Of a DNA stretch of 50,917 nucleotides, positions 15,311-23,980 are shown one piece after another. How positions within the stretch are numbered: position 1 is the stretch's first letter; each line of letters starts with the position of its first letter. A program made the translations under genes and the position numbers. The notes beneath the pieces are model-generated. The model worked only from the letters and a program-made list of their open reading frames with translations. It was not told where the DNA came from and searched no databases. The DNA is from SAR324 cluster bacterium (GTDB taxonomy: Bacteria; SAR324; NAC60-12), in the NCBI GenBank assembly GCA_029245725.1, contig JAQWOT010000148.1:1-50917 (forward strand). The letters are read 5' to 3'.

Positions 15311-16315
15311 ATGAGGAATTTCATACTAGCAATTGCAGGTATTGTGATCGGGACAGTAGCCCATGCTGAGATATTGATTGGGTTTGGTGCACCAGCTCTC
15401 GATGGTGGACAAAGAGCCATCATGAATGGATTTGTCTCAAAAGCAGAGGAGAAAGGTTGGGAGGTGATCGTATCGAATGCTAATTCAGATGCACAACAGC
15501 AAGCAAACCAATTGGACAATTTCATTGCACAGGGGGTCGATGCAATTGTCACGGTACCGGTAGATAGCAAAGCTGTTTGTTCCTCAGTTGAAAGAGCTCA
15601 AGATGCTGGGATTCTTTTCTATACTATAGATCGTTCAACCATTGGTTGTAAGGTTAATATGACAGTTCAGGCTGATAATTATTTGGCGGGACAGCAGGCA
15701 GCTGAGGAATTGGTCAGGCTTCTCACTGTCAAGCATTCAAAAGCCAAGGGAACAGTCTTAGAACTACAGGGGAATATGGGGCAAAACGTAGCCCAGTTGA
15801 GAGGTGGAGGCTTTAACGATGTAATGAAAAAGCACCCTGACATCAAAGTCATTAGCAAGCCAACTCAATGGCAAGCAGAGAATTTTGGTCAGGCTACACT
15901 AGATGTCGTGGGATCAAATGCAATTGATGGCATCTATTATCACTCTGATTGTGTGGGAACACGACCAATCTCAGCGGCACTGGATCAACTGAATAAGAAC
16001 TATAAAAGAGGTCACAAAGACCACATCTTCAGAGTGGCTGTGGACGGCTGCAGTGACGGATTGCAGGCAATCAAGGATGGCTGGAGTGACCAGGCCTCAA
16101 GCCAACCACTGCCAGACTTCGGAATCATAGTCAATTGGATCGAGAAAGAACTGAATAATGAGCAGATTCAACTAGGAAGTGTAATCCAGCAAGGAGCACC
16201 TTGGTCGCCTGCAAAGATATTCGAAAGTGACTCAGGCTTGATGCTAAATCTAGCAACATCTAATGTCACTTCAGCAAATGTATATAACCCTGCTTTATGG
16301 GGTAATATCAAGTAA
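15311..16315 (+). CDS. Ribose-type ABC transporter substrate-binding protein
   Basis: About 334 aa. A Sec signal (MRNFILAIAGIVIGTVAHA) is followed by the Peripla_BP_4/RbsB fold: ILIGFGAPALDGGQRAIMNG, NANSDAQQQANQLDNFIAQG, VDAIVTVPVDS, TIDRS, and the later VAVDGCSDGLQAIKDGWSDQ segment. ATG 15311 is chosen over 15275 because GAGGTG lies 5 nt upstream and the signal peptide then starts correctly. The ligand is likely a sugar, sugar acid or polyol. A strong hairpin follows the gene, which could protect its 3' end and raise its expression over that of the permeases. Confidence 0.88.
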   Translation: MRNFILAIAGIVIGTVAHAEILIGFGAPALDGGQRAIMNGFVSKAEEKGWEVIVSNANSDAQQQANQLDNFIAQGVDAIVTVPVDSKAVCSSVERAQDAGILFYTIDRSTIGCKVNMTVQADNYLAGQQAAEELVRLLTVKHSKAKGTVLELQGNMGQNVAQLRGGGFNDVMKKHPDIKVISKPTQWQAENFGQATLDVVGSNAIDGIYYHSDCVGTRPISAALDQLNKNYKRGHKDHIFRVAVDGCSDGLQAIKDGWSDQASSQPLPDFGIIVNWIEKELNNEQIQLGSVIQQGAPWSPAKIFESDSGLMLNLATSNVTSANVYNPALWGNIK

Positions 16316-16326
16316 GTGTTTAAACA

Positions 16327-16360
16327 AATACTGGGACAACAATAATCAGGTCCCAGTATT
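16327..16360 (+). other. Strong intercistronic hairpin after the binding-protein gene
   Basis: AATACTGGGAC at 16327-16337 and GTCCCAGTATT at 16350-16360 form a perfect 11-bp stem with a 12-nt loop. No T-run follows, so it is more likely a 3'-end-stabilising or attenuating structure than a full terminator. Such elements often follow binding-protein genes in ABC operons. Confidence 0.6.
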
Positions 16361-16398
16361 CAAATAAAAGGGAGAAAGAAAAAGAACTTATAAGCCCA

Positions 16399-17463
16399 AT
16401 GAGATTCCTCAATTTAATTTTAAACAACCTGATCTGGTTTCTCGTCTTTTCAGCATTTATCTTCTTTTCGGTTGCCTCCGATAGATTCCTTAATCCTGTT
16501 ACAATCAGTAATATCTTAATCAGTATTTCTGCGTTGGGATTTCTTGTCTTAAGCCAGTCTTACACATTTATTACTGGAAACTTTGATCTATCAGTCGAAT
16601 CAACCTTAGCTTTTACTGCGATGGTTGCAGCTTTACTGATTATCTCCTCAGAAAATGGTGGACTTGATATTGGATTGCATTACATCTGGGCAATCCTAAT
16701 TATGCTTATCATCGGAATAAAGATTGGCTTGTTCAATGGTTACCTAATCACAAAGATAAAGGTAAACAATCTAATTGTTACAATTGCAATGTTATTTCTT
16801 CTGAGAGGGTTAACATATGGAATTTCTCCAGGTACGACAATCAGCTTTTTTCCAGATGGTTTTAGATGGCTTGGCAATGATTCCATCATCAAATTTAGTA
16901 TTGATGGCTATCGTGGCAAATTAGTAATACCAGTTTCAGGTCTACTAGTTACATTAGCATTTATAATTGCGTTCTTTCACACAAAATATACACAGTTTGG
17001 AAGAAATATGTATGCAATTGGTGCTGACAAAGAAATTGCAAGAAATAATGGTATAAATGTCGATCGCACAATTATAATAGTGTACATGATCGCAGGATTA
17101 TGTGCAGCTATTGCAGGAATCATAATCGCAGGACGATTAAACAGTGCTACACCAACAATGGGGCATGGAATCATCTTTACTGTACATGCTGCAGCAATTA
17201 TTGGTGGTATGAGTATTTATGGAGGAAGAGGAAATGTTGTCGGTGCTTTCGGAGGAGTTTTGCTCTGGGCAATTCTGGACACAGGACTCAATATTATGCG
17301 TGTTTCACCTTTCTGGATTGAAGTAAGTAGGGGACTTCTACTTCTACTTGCTGTACTCATTGAAGCAATAAGAAATAAATACCAGCAAAGAATTCTAACA
17401 ATCAATAAATTCTCTCGATCAAAAGTGGGCCAAGAAGATCAATTCTACTGGAAACATAGTTAG
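16399..17463 (+). CDS. Ribose-type ABC transporter permease, subunit 1
   Basis: 354 aa, about ten hydrophobic segments, BPD_transp_2/RbsC family. Family landmarks are SQSYTFITGNFDLSVESTLA, KIKVNNLIVTIAMLFLLRGL, the YAIGADKEIARNNGINVDRT cytoplasmic segment, and the IIGGMSIYGGRGNVVGAFGG loop before the last helices. It lies 3 bp before the ATPase gene. A second, clearly different permease follows that ATPase, so the transmembrane part is probably a heterodimer. Confidence 0.88.
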   Translation: MRFLNLILNNLIWFLVFSAFIFFSVASDRFLNPVTISNILISISALGFLVLSQSYTFITGNFDLSVESTLAFTAMVAALLIISSENGGLDIGLHYIWAILIMLIIGIKIGLFNGYLITKIKVNNLIVTIAMLFLLRGLTYGISPGTTISFFPDGFRWLGNDSIIKFSIDGYRGKLVIPVSGLLVTLAFIIAFFHTKYTQFGRNMYAIGADKEIARNNGINVDRTIIIVYMIAGLCAAIAGIIIAGRLNSATPTMGHGIIFTVHAAAIIGGMSIYGGRGNVVGAFGGVLLWAILDTGLNIMRVSPFWIEVSRGLLLLLAVLIEAIRNKYQQRILTINKFSRSKVGQEDQFYWKHS

Positions 17464-17466
17464 GAA

Positions 17467-18957
17467 ATGAAAGAAATTTTACAATTAGTTGATATCAGCA
17501 AAAGATTTCCAGGTAATCAAGCATTATCCTCCGTATCGGTAACATTCCATGAGAATGAAATTCATGGGATAGTGGGTAAAAATGGTGCAGGTAAGTCAAC
17601 ACTAATGAACATTGTCATGGGGATCATAGATGCTGATGAAGGAGAAATTTTCTTCAATGATACTAAAATTCAGAATGCTCAACCCAGGACTATGATTGAA
17701 CTGGGAATTACTTTCGTACCACAAAAGCTTCGAATGCTTAACACACTTTCAGTTGCAGAAAATTTATTCTGTGGAAATCTTCCTAAGAATCAGTATGGAC
17801 TCATCAATTGGAATAAAGTTTATAGGAAAGCGAACGAAGCCTTAAGTAGTATGGGCCTTAATCTAGATTGTAAAATTTCTGTACAAGAGTTAAGTGTTGA
17901 ACAAAGAACAATGCTAATTATATCTAAAGCAGTTCTTTATGATTCAAAAATAATAATTTTAGATGAACCAACTGCTGTTTTAAATAAAAGAGAAAGAAGA
18001 TTATTATTTAAATTCATAAATCAGCAAAAGGAGAAAGGAATAAGTTTCATTTTCATTTCTCATCATTTAGAAGAAATTTTCGAAATTTGTGACAATGTAA
18101 CAGTACTTGTTGATGGGACAAGTAAAGGCACACATTGCGTAAATGAATTAGACATAGAAAAATTAATCAATTTAATGGTCGGAAAAAGCGTAGGTTCGTA
18201 CAAGAGAACGAATTACATCAGTAATAAGAAAAAAGTTTTTGAGGTAAAAAACTTAACACGGCGGGGTTATTTTGAGAAAATCAACTTTGCTATTCATGAA
18301 GGTGAAATTTTGGGAATTTGCGGCCTTGGATCTTCAGGGTTGAATGAATTGATGCAAAGTCTCTATGGAATGGACAGAAGAGGAATTGGTGAGATCAAAC
18401 TTGAAGGAAAAGATTTTAAAAGTAAAACACCCTCAGAATCAATGAAACAGGGGGTAGCATACTTAACACATGACAGGCATGAGAATGGGTTGATAAATTT
18501 CCGCTCTCTTGCAGAAAATATTACTGTGTCTGTTTTAAATAAAATTTCAAATTGGACTTTTATTCGTAATTCAAAAGAAAGACATATAGCTATTGATCAA
18601 ATTGAAAAGTTAAAAATCCACCCACCTGACCTAGAAAAGGCAATTGACTTATTTAGTGGCGGCAATCAACAAAAAATTATCTTTGGTAGATTATCTGTAA
18701 TTAATCCTAAATTAATGCTTTTACAGGAGCCAACTCAGGGCGTAGATGTGAATGCCAAAAATGATATTTACAGAATTATAGAAGATCTATCTTTGGATCA
18801 AATTAGTATTCTAATCGCATCCTCAGAGATTAGAGAAATGATTAATATTTGTGATCGCATAATTGTAATGAATGAAAATAGATTGGTTGAAGAATTTGCG
18901 CATGAAAGTTTTTCATTTGAGAAAATTATGTTATCGATGGAACAGGCCCAATCTTAA
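17467..18957 (+). CDS. Ribose-type ABC transporter ATPase (two fused NBDs)
   Basis: 496 aa, the RbsA/MglA layout. NBD1 has Walker A GKNGAGKST (37-45), an unusual signature LSVEQ, Walker B IIILDEPTAVL and the switch His in FISHHLEEI. NBD2 has the degenerate P-loop normal for this family (GLGSSGLNEL), signature FSGGNQQKI and a Walker B reading LMLLQEPTQGVDVNAK. Family members have Asp where Gln420 is found here (LLDEPTRGVD), so NBD2's magnesium-coordinating Asp is missing, although the catalytic Glu421 stays. Translation is tightly coupled to permease 1 (3-bp gap). It powers import of the ligand bound by the upstream binding protein. Confidence 0.9.
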   Translation: MKEILQLVDISKRFPGNQALSSVSVTFHENEIHGIVGKNGAGKSTLMNIVMGIIDADEGEIFFNDTKIQNAQPRTMIELGITFVPQKLRMLNTLSVAENLFCGNLPKNQYGLINWNKVYRKANEALSSMGLNLDCKISVQELSVEQRTMLIISKAVLYDSKIIILDEPTAVLNKRERRLLFKFINQQKEKGISFIFISHHLEEIFEICDNVTVLVDGTSKGTHCVNELDIEKLINLMVGKSVGSYKRTNYISNKKKVFEVKNLTRRGYFEKINFAIHEGEILGICGLGSSGLNELMQSLYGMDRRGIGEIKLEGKDFKSKTPSESMKQGVAYLTHDRHENGLINFRSLAENITVSVLNKISNWTFIRNSKERHIAIDQIEKLKIHPPDLEKAIDLFSGGNQQKIIFGRLSVINPKLMLLQEPTQGVDVNAKNDIYRIIEDLSLDQISILIASSEIREMINICDRIIVMNENRLVEEFAHESFSFEKIMLSMEQAQS

Positions 18958-18981
18958 GTATGCTGTCCTAATTACAAAAAT

Positions 18982-19956
18982 ATGCAACATTTGTTTAAAT
19001 ACTTTATCTGGTATGTCTTGATCTCTACTTTTTTGTGCTTTTCGTTTTTAATTCCGAATTTCTCCTCACCAACAAACATTCAGAATATCTTGATAGGTGG
19101 AAGTGTATTAGGAATTATGGTGATCGGACAAGCTCTCTGTCTTTTTGCCAAAAGTTTGGATCTTTCTGCAGAAGGCAATGTTTCTATTGTAACTGTTATT
19201 GCCGCATGGCTGATGCTACCAGCAGCAGAATCAACTTTTGCACAAGCGGGTGGTCTAGGTGTTGAATTAGCACCTGTTTTAGTTGTTCCAATTATGCTTA
19301 CTTTAGGGACATTATTTGGTTTCATTAATGGTCTCTTGATTGCGTATGTTGGTATGAATTTCTTTATCGTCACCCTGGCAATGCAACTTGTTCTGAGAGG
19401 ATTTGGTTACGTTATCAGTGAGGGAGCGGTGATGCCTGGAACACCAGATTCATTTAATTTTCTTGGTGGTGGGCAGGTTTATGGAATTCCAATGCCGATT
19501 ATCACAATGATTATCGTGTTCTTGATTTTTCATTTTTTTGTAAAGCAAACAACTATTGGCAGACAGATTCTTTTTGTTGGTAGTAACATCAAAACTGCTC
19601 AAACAGTTGGTATAGACCAAAAGAAAATTGTCCTTTTCGTATATGCGGTAAGTGGTTTCCTTGCTGCCTTTGCTGGATGGATGCTTCTTGGGAAGTTAGA
19701 GACCTCTGTTCCAAACCTTGGTGTTGAACTCACTCTGAACGTTGTTGCTGCTGCAGTAATCGGCGGAGTTAGCCTCAAGGGTGGTGAAGGTTCGCTAATT
19801 GGAGCACTTGCTGGGGTTCTTTTGTTGGCAATTATTAATAATGCATTAAATTTGATGAGTGTGGATCCCTATTGGGTGAATGCAGTTCGTGGTTTTATCA
19901 TCCTGCTAGCGCTGATTATTGACGCCCAAAAGCAAAGATTTCTCAGCCGAATATGA
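18982..19956 (+). CDS. Ribose-type ABC transporter permease, subunit 2
   Basis: 324 aa, RbsC family, but clearly distinct in sequence from the permease at 16399. Landmarks are GQALCLFAKSLDLSAEGNVS, NFFIVTLAMQLVLRGFGYVI, GSNIKTAQTVGIDQKKI and VIGGVSLKGGEGSLIGALAG. It begins 24 bp after the ATPase stop. The order binding protein, permease, ATPase, permease indicates a heterodimeric channel rather than the homodimer of the classical ribose system. Confidence 0.88.
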   Translation: MQHLFKYFIWYVLISTFLCFSFLIPNFSSPTNIQNILIGGSVLGIMVIGQALCLFAKSLDLSAEGNVSIVTVIAAWLMLPAAESTFAQAGGLGVELAPVLVVPIMLTLGTLFGFINGLLIAYVGMNFFIVTLAMQLVLRGFGYVISEGAVMPGTPDSFNFLGGGQVYGIPMPIITMIIVFLIFHFFVKQTTIGRQILFVGSNIKTAQTVGIDQKKIVLFVYAVSGFLAAFAGWMLLGKLETSVPNLGVELTLNVVAAAVIGGVSLKGGEGSLIGALAGVLLLAIINNALNLMSVDPYWVNAVRGFIILLALIIDAQKQRFLSRI

Positions 19957-19978
19957 TTGTTCTCATTATTTTTTCTTT

Positions 19979-21031
19979 ATGAAGTTAGCACTTATTGGTT
20001 GCGGTAGAATAGCTGCTGTACATGCTGAGTCTGTTATTCAATATGCTGCAGATTCAAAGCACCCTATTGAAATTGTCGCTTTAATTGATACCAATTTTGT
20101 TAATGCTGAAGAATTCAAAAGTACATACAACTTATCCTGCAAAATATTCACTCAACTTGAAGATGCTGTCCAAGAAACAGCTTTGGATTCTGTCATTATC
20201 TCTGTACCCCATTATCTTCATGAAGATCTTGCTCTAAGAGCTTTTAGCCAAAATTTGAATGTTCTTCTTGAAAAACCGATGGCCCATACACTTGATTCTG
20301 CATATAGAATTTTAGAGCAATCAAGAAGATCCAATCAAATTTTCATGATTGCTGAAAATAGCCAGTATTGGCCTGAGATCTTGAAAGTCAACGATTTGCT
20401 TTCTGATGGGATTATTGGAGAGGTTGTCACAGCAAAGGCTTCATTTAGACAAGCCTCCGATAAAGATATATTTGACAGTTACTGCGTTTTGCCGGGTGGC
20501 ACTGAATCCAAAGCATGGAGATATTCTGTAGCAGCTGCTGGTGGCGGAATTACAATTGATGGTGGTGCTCATTGGATTCGCCCATTAAGGTTTTGGTTTG
20601 GTGAAATCCAAGAGACTTTCTGCAAGTTTTCTTATCCCCACCCTTTGATGGAAGGTGAAAGTTTATCTCAGGCAATATTTACTTTTGAAAAACCTCTAAC
20701 AGCAATTTTTGAAGGTATTCTCACTGAAAAAACTGTGTTTTCGAAAGATTACACATTTAGAATCACAGGCACCCAGGGAGAGATCATGGTTGGGCCTGAG
20801 GGCGGGGTATATGTTTTTGACCAAGCACACCCGGATGGTTTTCAGTTGTTTGATAGACATGGGTACATTTCATCTTTTTACCATCAGTTTCATGATTTTT
20901 ACTCTTGTGTTGTGTCAGGAAAAACGCCCGATGCCAGTGCTGAATATTCTTTGGGAGAAATGAGAGTTGCCTTTGCAATGGCCAAATCAAACATTGAAAA
21001 GATGTGGGTGTCCCCTCAAGAAATATTTTGA
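19979..21031 (+). CDS. Gfo/Idh/MocA-family oxidoreductase
   Basis: 350 aa from ATG 19979; the frame is open earlier but would overlap the permease gene. The N-terminal Rossmann domain begins KLALIGCGRIAAVHAESV (GxGxxA dinucleotide motif). The conserved EKP motif is LLEKPMAHT (about residues 98-106). The C-terminal alpha/beta substrate domain contains GGGITIDGGAHWIRPLRFWF, where the Asp and His of DGGAHW are the likely catalytic pair. Relatives oxidise sugars, inositols or sugar derivatives with NAD(P). Its place after the importer suggests it acts on the imported sugar. Confidence 0.88.
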   Translation: MKLALIGCGRIAAVHAESVIQYAADSKHPIEIVALIDTNFVNAEEFKSTYNLSCKIFTQLEDAVQETALDSVIISVPHYLHEDLALRAFSQNLNVLLEKPMAHTLDSAYRILEQSRRSNQIFMIAENSQYWPEILKVNDLLSDGIIGEVVTAKASFRQASDKDIFDSYCVLPGGTESKAWRYSVAAAGGGITIDGGAHWIRPLRFWFGEIQETFCKFSYPHPLMEGESLSQAIFTFEKPLTAIFEGILTEKTVFSKDYTFRITGTQGEIMVGPEGGVYVFDQAHPDGFQLFDRHGYISSFYHQFHDFYSCVVSGKTPDASAEYSLGEMRVAFAMAKSNIEKMWVSPQEIF

Positions 21032-21131
21032 ATACCTCAATTTCTGATGAAATCAGAATATATAAAACGCTTTAAAAATTTTATTTAGTCCTTTACTTAA
21101 TCCTTTTGATTCATTTTTTTTGGAGCTGCAA

Positions 21132-21998
21132 ATGAAATCAATGGAAGTTTGCAATGTGCCGGTTTGCGAGTTAGGTGAGGGTATCTTTTGGCATCCTGAG
21201 CGTCATAGCTTTTGCTGGTTTGATATTCTTAATTCTAAGTTTTACGAACAAACTGATGATCAATCGACTAAGGTAATTGATTGTCCTGGTATGGCCAGTG
21301 CGGCTGCAAGGATTGACAGTAATCGACTTCTTGTTGCAGTTGATGATGGTCTTCATATTTTGGATCTTGAGAGCAAAAGGTGGGAGAGTTATTTAGAGAT
21401 TGAGTCAGAGAATTCTCTGACGCGTAGTAACGATTGTAGAGTTCATCCAAGTGGTTCTTTTTGGTTCGGGACAATGGGTCACAATGCTGAACCAGGTGCA
21501 GGGTCTATCTATCATATCAGATCAGGTAAAATTCAATTGCTGTATTCCAGCGTCACTATACCCAATTCAACTTGTTTTACACCTGATGGTACTACCGGCT
21601 ACTTTGCAGACAGTGCGCTAAATTTAGTCTGGCGTGTAGAATTGAATCCTCAGACAGGACTACCTTTATCTGAACGTCAGGTTTTTATCTCTTTTGAATC
21701 CAATATTATACCTGATGGTGCTATCGTTGATTCACAAGGAAACGTTTGGATAGCCCTTTGGGGAGCCTCCAAAGTAGCAGTATATCGCCCCGACGGATCT
21801 TTGCTTACCGAACTTCATGTCTCAGCCAGTCAGGTGAGTTGTCCAGCTTTTGGTGGTGCGAATTGTTCTGAATTGCGCGTGACTACAGCGTGGGCCAATT
21901 TAGATGACACTTCTAAATCAAGCCAACCTGATGCAGGGTGTGTCTTCAAATTTGCTTCAGCACATGTAGGCCAAATTGAGGCAATGTATAAACTCTGA
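21132..21998 (+). CDS. SMP-30/gluconolactonase-family protein
   Basis: 288 aa from ATG 21132, with GGAG 6 nt upstream. A six-bladed propeller of the SMP-30/regucalcin family. The metal ligands are visible as Glu in CELGEGIFWHPE (about residue 15), Asn-Asp in SNDCRVHPSGSFWFG, Asn in IPNSTCFTPDG and Asp in IPDGAIVDSQGNVWIALW. Such enzymes hydrolyse sugar lactones, the product expected from the dehydrogenase gene 100 bp upstream. This fits a pathway of sugar, lactone, acid and then keto-acid cleavage. Confidence 0.88.
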   Translation: MKSMEVCNVPVCELGEGIFWHPERHSFCWFDILNSKFYEQTDDQSTKVIDCPGMASAAARIDSNRLLVAVDDGLHILDLESKRWESYLEIESENSLTRSNDCRVHPSGSFWFGTMGHNAEPGAGSIYHIRSGKIQLLYSSVTIPNSTCFTPDGTTGYFADSALNLVWRVELNPQTGLPLSERQVFISFESNIIPDGAIVDSQGNVWIALWGASKVAVYRPDGSLLTELHVSASQVSCPAFGGANCSELRVTTAWANLDDTSKSSQPDAGCVFKFASAHVGQIEAMYKL

Positions 21999-22159
21999 TG
22001 ATACTTGCCAATTCAGTATTTTGGGTCACACAATTATAAAGAATTCTGGCAAATAATTTTGTCAAGTTTGCTATCAGTGATTTTGGTGTCTCATTACCCC
22101 TTTTCGAAAGATGTTAAAAGAGTGAAGCAATAATCCACAATTTATAGGGAGAATCCGAC

Positions 22160-23230
22160 GTGCCCGAATTGAATGTAGATCAATTTCGTATCGCCTTGAG
22201 CGCCGATTTTCTGCGAGTGGACGGTAGTCCTTCCTATCCCATGTTTGATCTCTCTACGCTCCAAAGAGATGAGCGCATCCAGTTGGAATATGTTCCTCCG
22301 GTGAATGGAGAGATGGTGGCCGATGCGCTCAAAGAGTTCGATGCGCTGATACTCTTATCCTCCAAGTTCTCCCGTCAAAGTATTGATCCGGAAGGCAGGT
22401 TATCTCTAGTGGCTCGCTTCGGAGTTGGCTACGACTCAGTGGATGCTGATGCCTGTACGGAGTTTGGTATTGGATTGGCGATCACCCCGAATGGAGTCCG
22501 GCGTCCTGTGGCGGTATCTATAATCACCCTGATGCTGGCATTAACTGGCAAGTTGATGGTGAAAGACCAACTGACGCGGCAAGGCCCAGCAGGGTTTGCA
22601 AAGCGCTCTGAGCACATGGGAGTAGGATTGGTTGGTAAAACTCTGGGTTCGCTTGGAGTAGGAAACATTGGAGCAGAGCTTTTTCGATTAGCGACTCCCT
22701 TCGATCTGAGGTTTATTGCCCATGATCCATTCCTCACTGAGACAAAAGCTCAGGAATTAAATGTGGAACTGGTATCACTTGAAGAGTTGTTCCTGCAGTC
22801 AGACATACTTGCGATCAACTGTCCACTAACTGAAAGTACTCGACACATCGTCAACGCAGAGCGGCTATCATTGATGAAACCAACCGCCTACTTGATCAAC
22901 ACCGCCAGGGGTCCTGTTGTCGATCAAACTGCTCTGACAAAAGCTCTCCAGGAGCAAAGAATTGCAGGGGCTGGACTTGATGTTCTTGAGGTGGAGCCTC
23001 CTCCGTTGGAAGATCCTATTCTGCAGTTAGATAACGTTATCCTCACACCTCATGCTCTGTGCTGGACTGATCAATGTTTTGCTGGAATTGGTGCAGCAGA
23101 TGTACAAGCCGTTCTAGCTGTGATGCAGGGCCAGATCCCAGTTGGATTGGTCAATCAAGAGGTGCTTGAACATCCTAGTTGGCAAAAGAAGCTTGCTAAC
23201 TATTGTCTAAGATTTGGAGTAGACAGGTGA
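22160..23230 (+). CDS. D-2-hydroxyacid dehydrogenase family protein
   Basis: 356 aa from GTG 22160, supported by GGGAG 8 nt upstream. The NAD-binding core has LGSLGVGNIGAELFRL (GxGxxG) about residues 172-187 and an acidic residue after the second strand (AHDPF). Catalytic residues follow the family pattern: Arg in INTARGPVVDQ, Glu in LDVLEVEPPP, and His in LTPHALCWTD. It is more GC-rich than the preceding island and 161 bp from it, so membership in the same pathway is possible but not certain. Reduction of a keto-acid, or oxidation of a hydroxyacid or phosphoglycerate analogue, is expected. Confidence 0.85.
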   Translation: MPELNVDQFRIALSADFLRVDGSPSYPMFDLSTLQRDERIQLEYVPPVNGEMVADALKEFDALILLSSKFSRQSIDPEGRLSLVARFGVGYDSVDADACTEFGIGLAITPNGVRRPVAVSIITLMLALTGKLMVKDQLTRQGPAGFAKRSEHMGVGLVGKTLGSLGVGNIGAELFRLATPFDLRFIAHDPFLTETKAQELNVELVSLEELFLQSDILAINCPLTESTRHIVNAERLSLMKPTAYLINTARGPVVDQTALTKALQEQRIAGAGLDVLEVEPPPLEDPILQLDNVILTPHALCWTDQCFAGIGAADVQAVLAVMQGQIPVGLVNQEVLEHPSWQKKLANYCLRFGVDR

Positions 23231-23271
23231 TTGGAATTTACCAATCTAGCTAAAGTTGAATTCAGAAAGCT

Positions 23272-23814
23272 TTATAAACTTTTCAGTAGTTGCTGCCTGG
23301 TCAGGCGGGTTGCAGAGAAAATCTGCTTCAGCCTCCAAGATTCATCCTGGGCGTGCTGAAGTAAGAACAAGGCATCAGAATGTGAAAGGCTGGTTGAGAT
23401 TCCACCTTCTGTCGCAGGTAAGTTCAATCCCAATTCTTGGGCCAGTGACCCCAGTTTTCCACGATCCAGGTGGTAGCCAGTAAACTCAGGATCAAACGAA
23501 TTGGCATATTCTGAAACGGTAAAAGCTGGAAGATCTACTGCTATGTTCACCAAGCCCACTTGAATGGGGACTGGGAACCCCCCGTTCGACTTGATCGCAT
23601 GAAGCCGCTCCATTGCGATTGGACAAATCTCTCCACAGCCAGGAAATCCAAAAAAAAGCAAAGCCTGATCAGGTTCACTCGGTAGGAACTCCAGCTGGAC
23701 TGTCTTGCCTGAGCTAGCCATCGGGAACCACGGCAGCGCAATCAATAGCCCTAGCATTGCCCCAATCAGTACTGTACCTCCCAACCAAAGACATCTGTGA
23801 TTACTTTCAAACAT
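23272..23814 (-). CDS. SCO1/SenC-like membrane-anchored thioredoxin-fold protein
   Basis: 180 aa. One N-terminal membrane anchor (about 9-30) is followed by a thioredoxin-like domain. The Cu-binding/redox CxxxC is in FFGFPGCGEICPIAMERLHA, and the late conserved His of Sco proteins is probably the one in SLSHSDALFLL. Sco proteins deliver copper to the CuA site of cytochrome oxidase or act as thiol reductases. No oxidase genes are next to it, so the target is unknown. It is convergent with the hydroxyacid dehydrogenase and divergent from the chemoreceptor gene. Confidence 0.75.
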   Translation of the reverse strand: MFESNHRCLWLGGTVLIGAMLGLLIALPWFPMASSGKTVQLEFLPSEPDQALLFFGFPGCGEICPIAMERLHAIKSNGGFPVPIQVGLVNIAVDLPAFTVSEYANSFDPEFTGYHLDRGKLGSLAQELGLNLPATEGGISTSLSHSDALFLLQHAQDESWRLKQIFSATRLTRQQLLKSL

Positions 23815-23980
23815 GTTCGATAAATTTTGCAGTTATTTTATGACTCACATTAGTATTCACGGTTCAATTTACTAGACATGTTCAACATCACTGACACAAA
23901 TTGTAAAGGAACCACATAGGAACCCTACAAATATCAGAATTTCGATCAACTAACCTAGTCCCAAAAATTGAGGAATCCCT

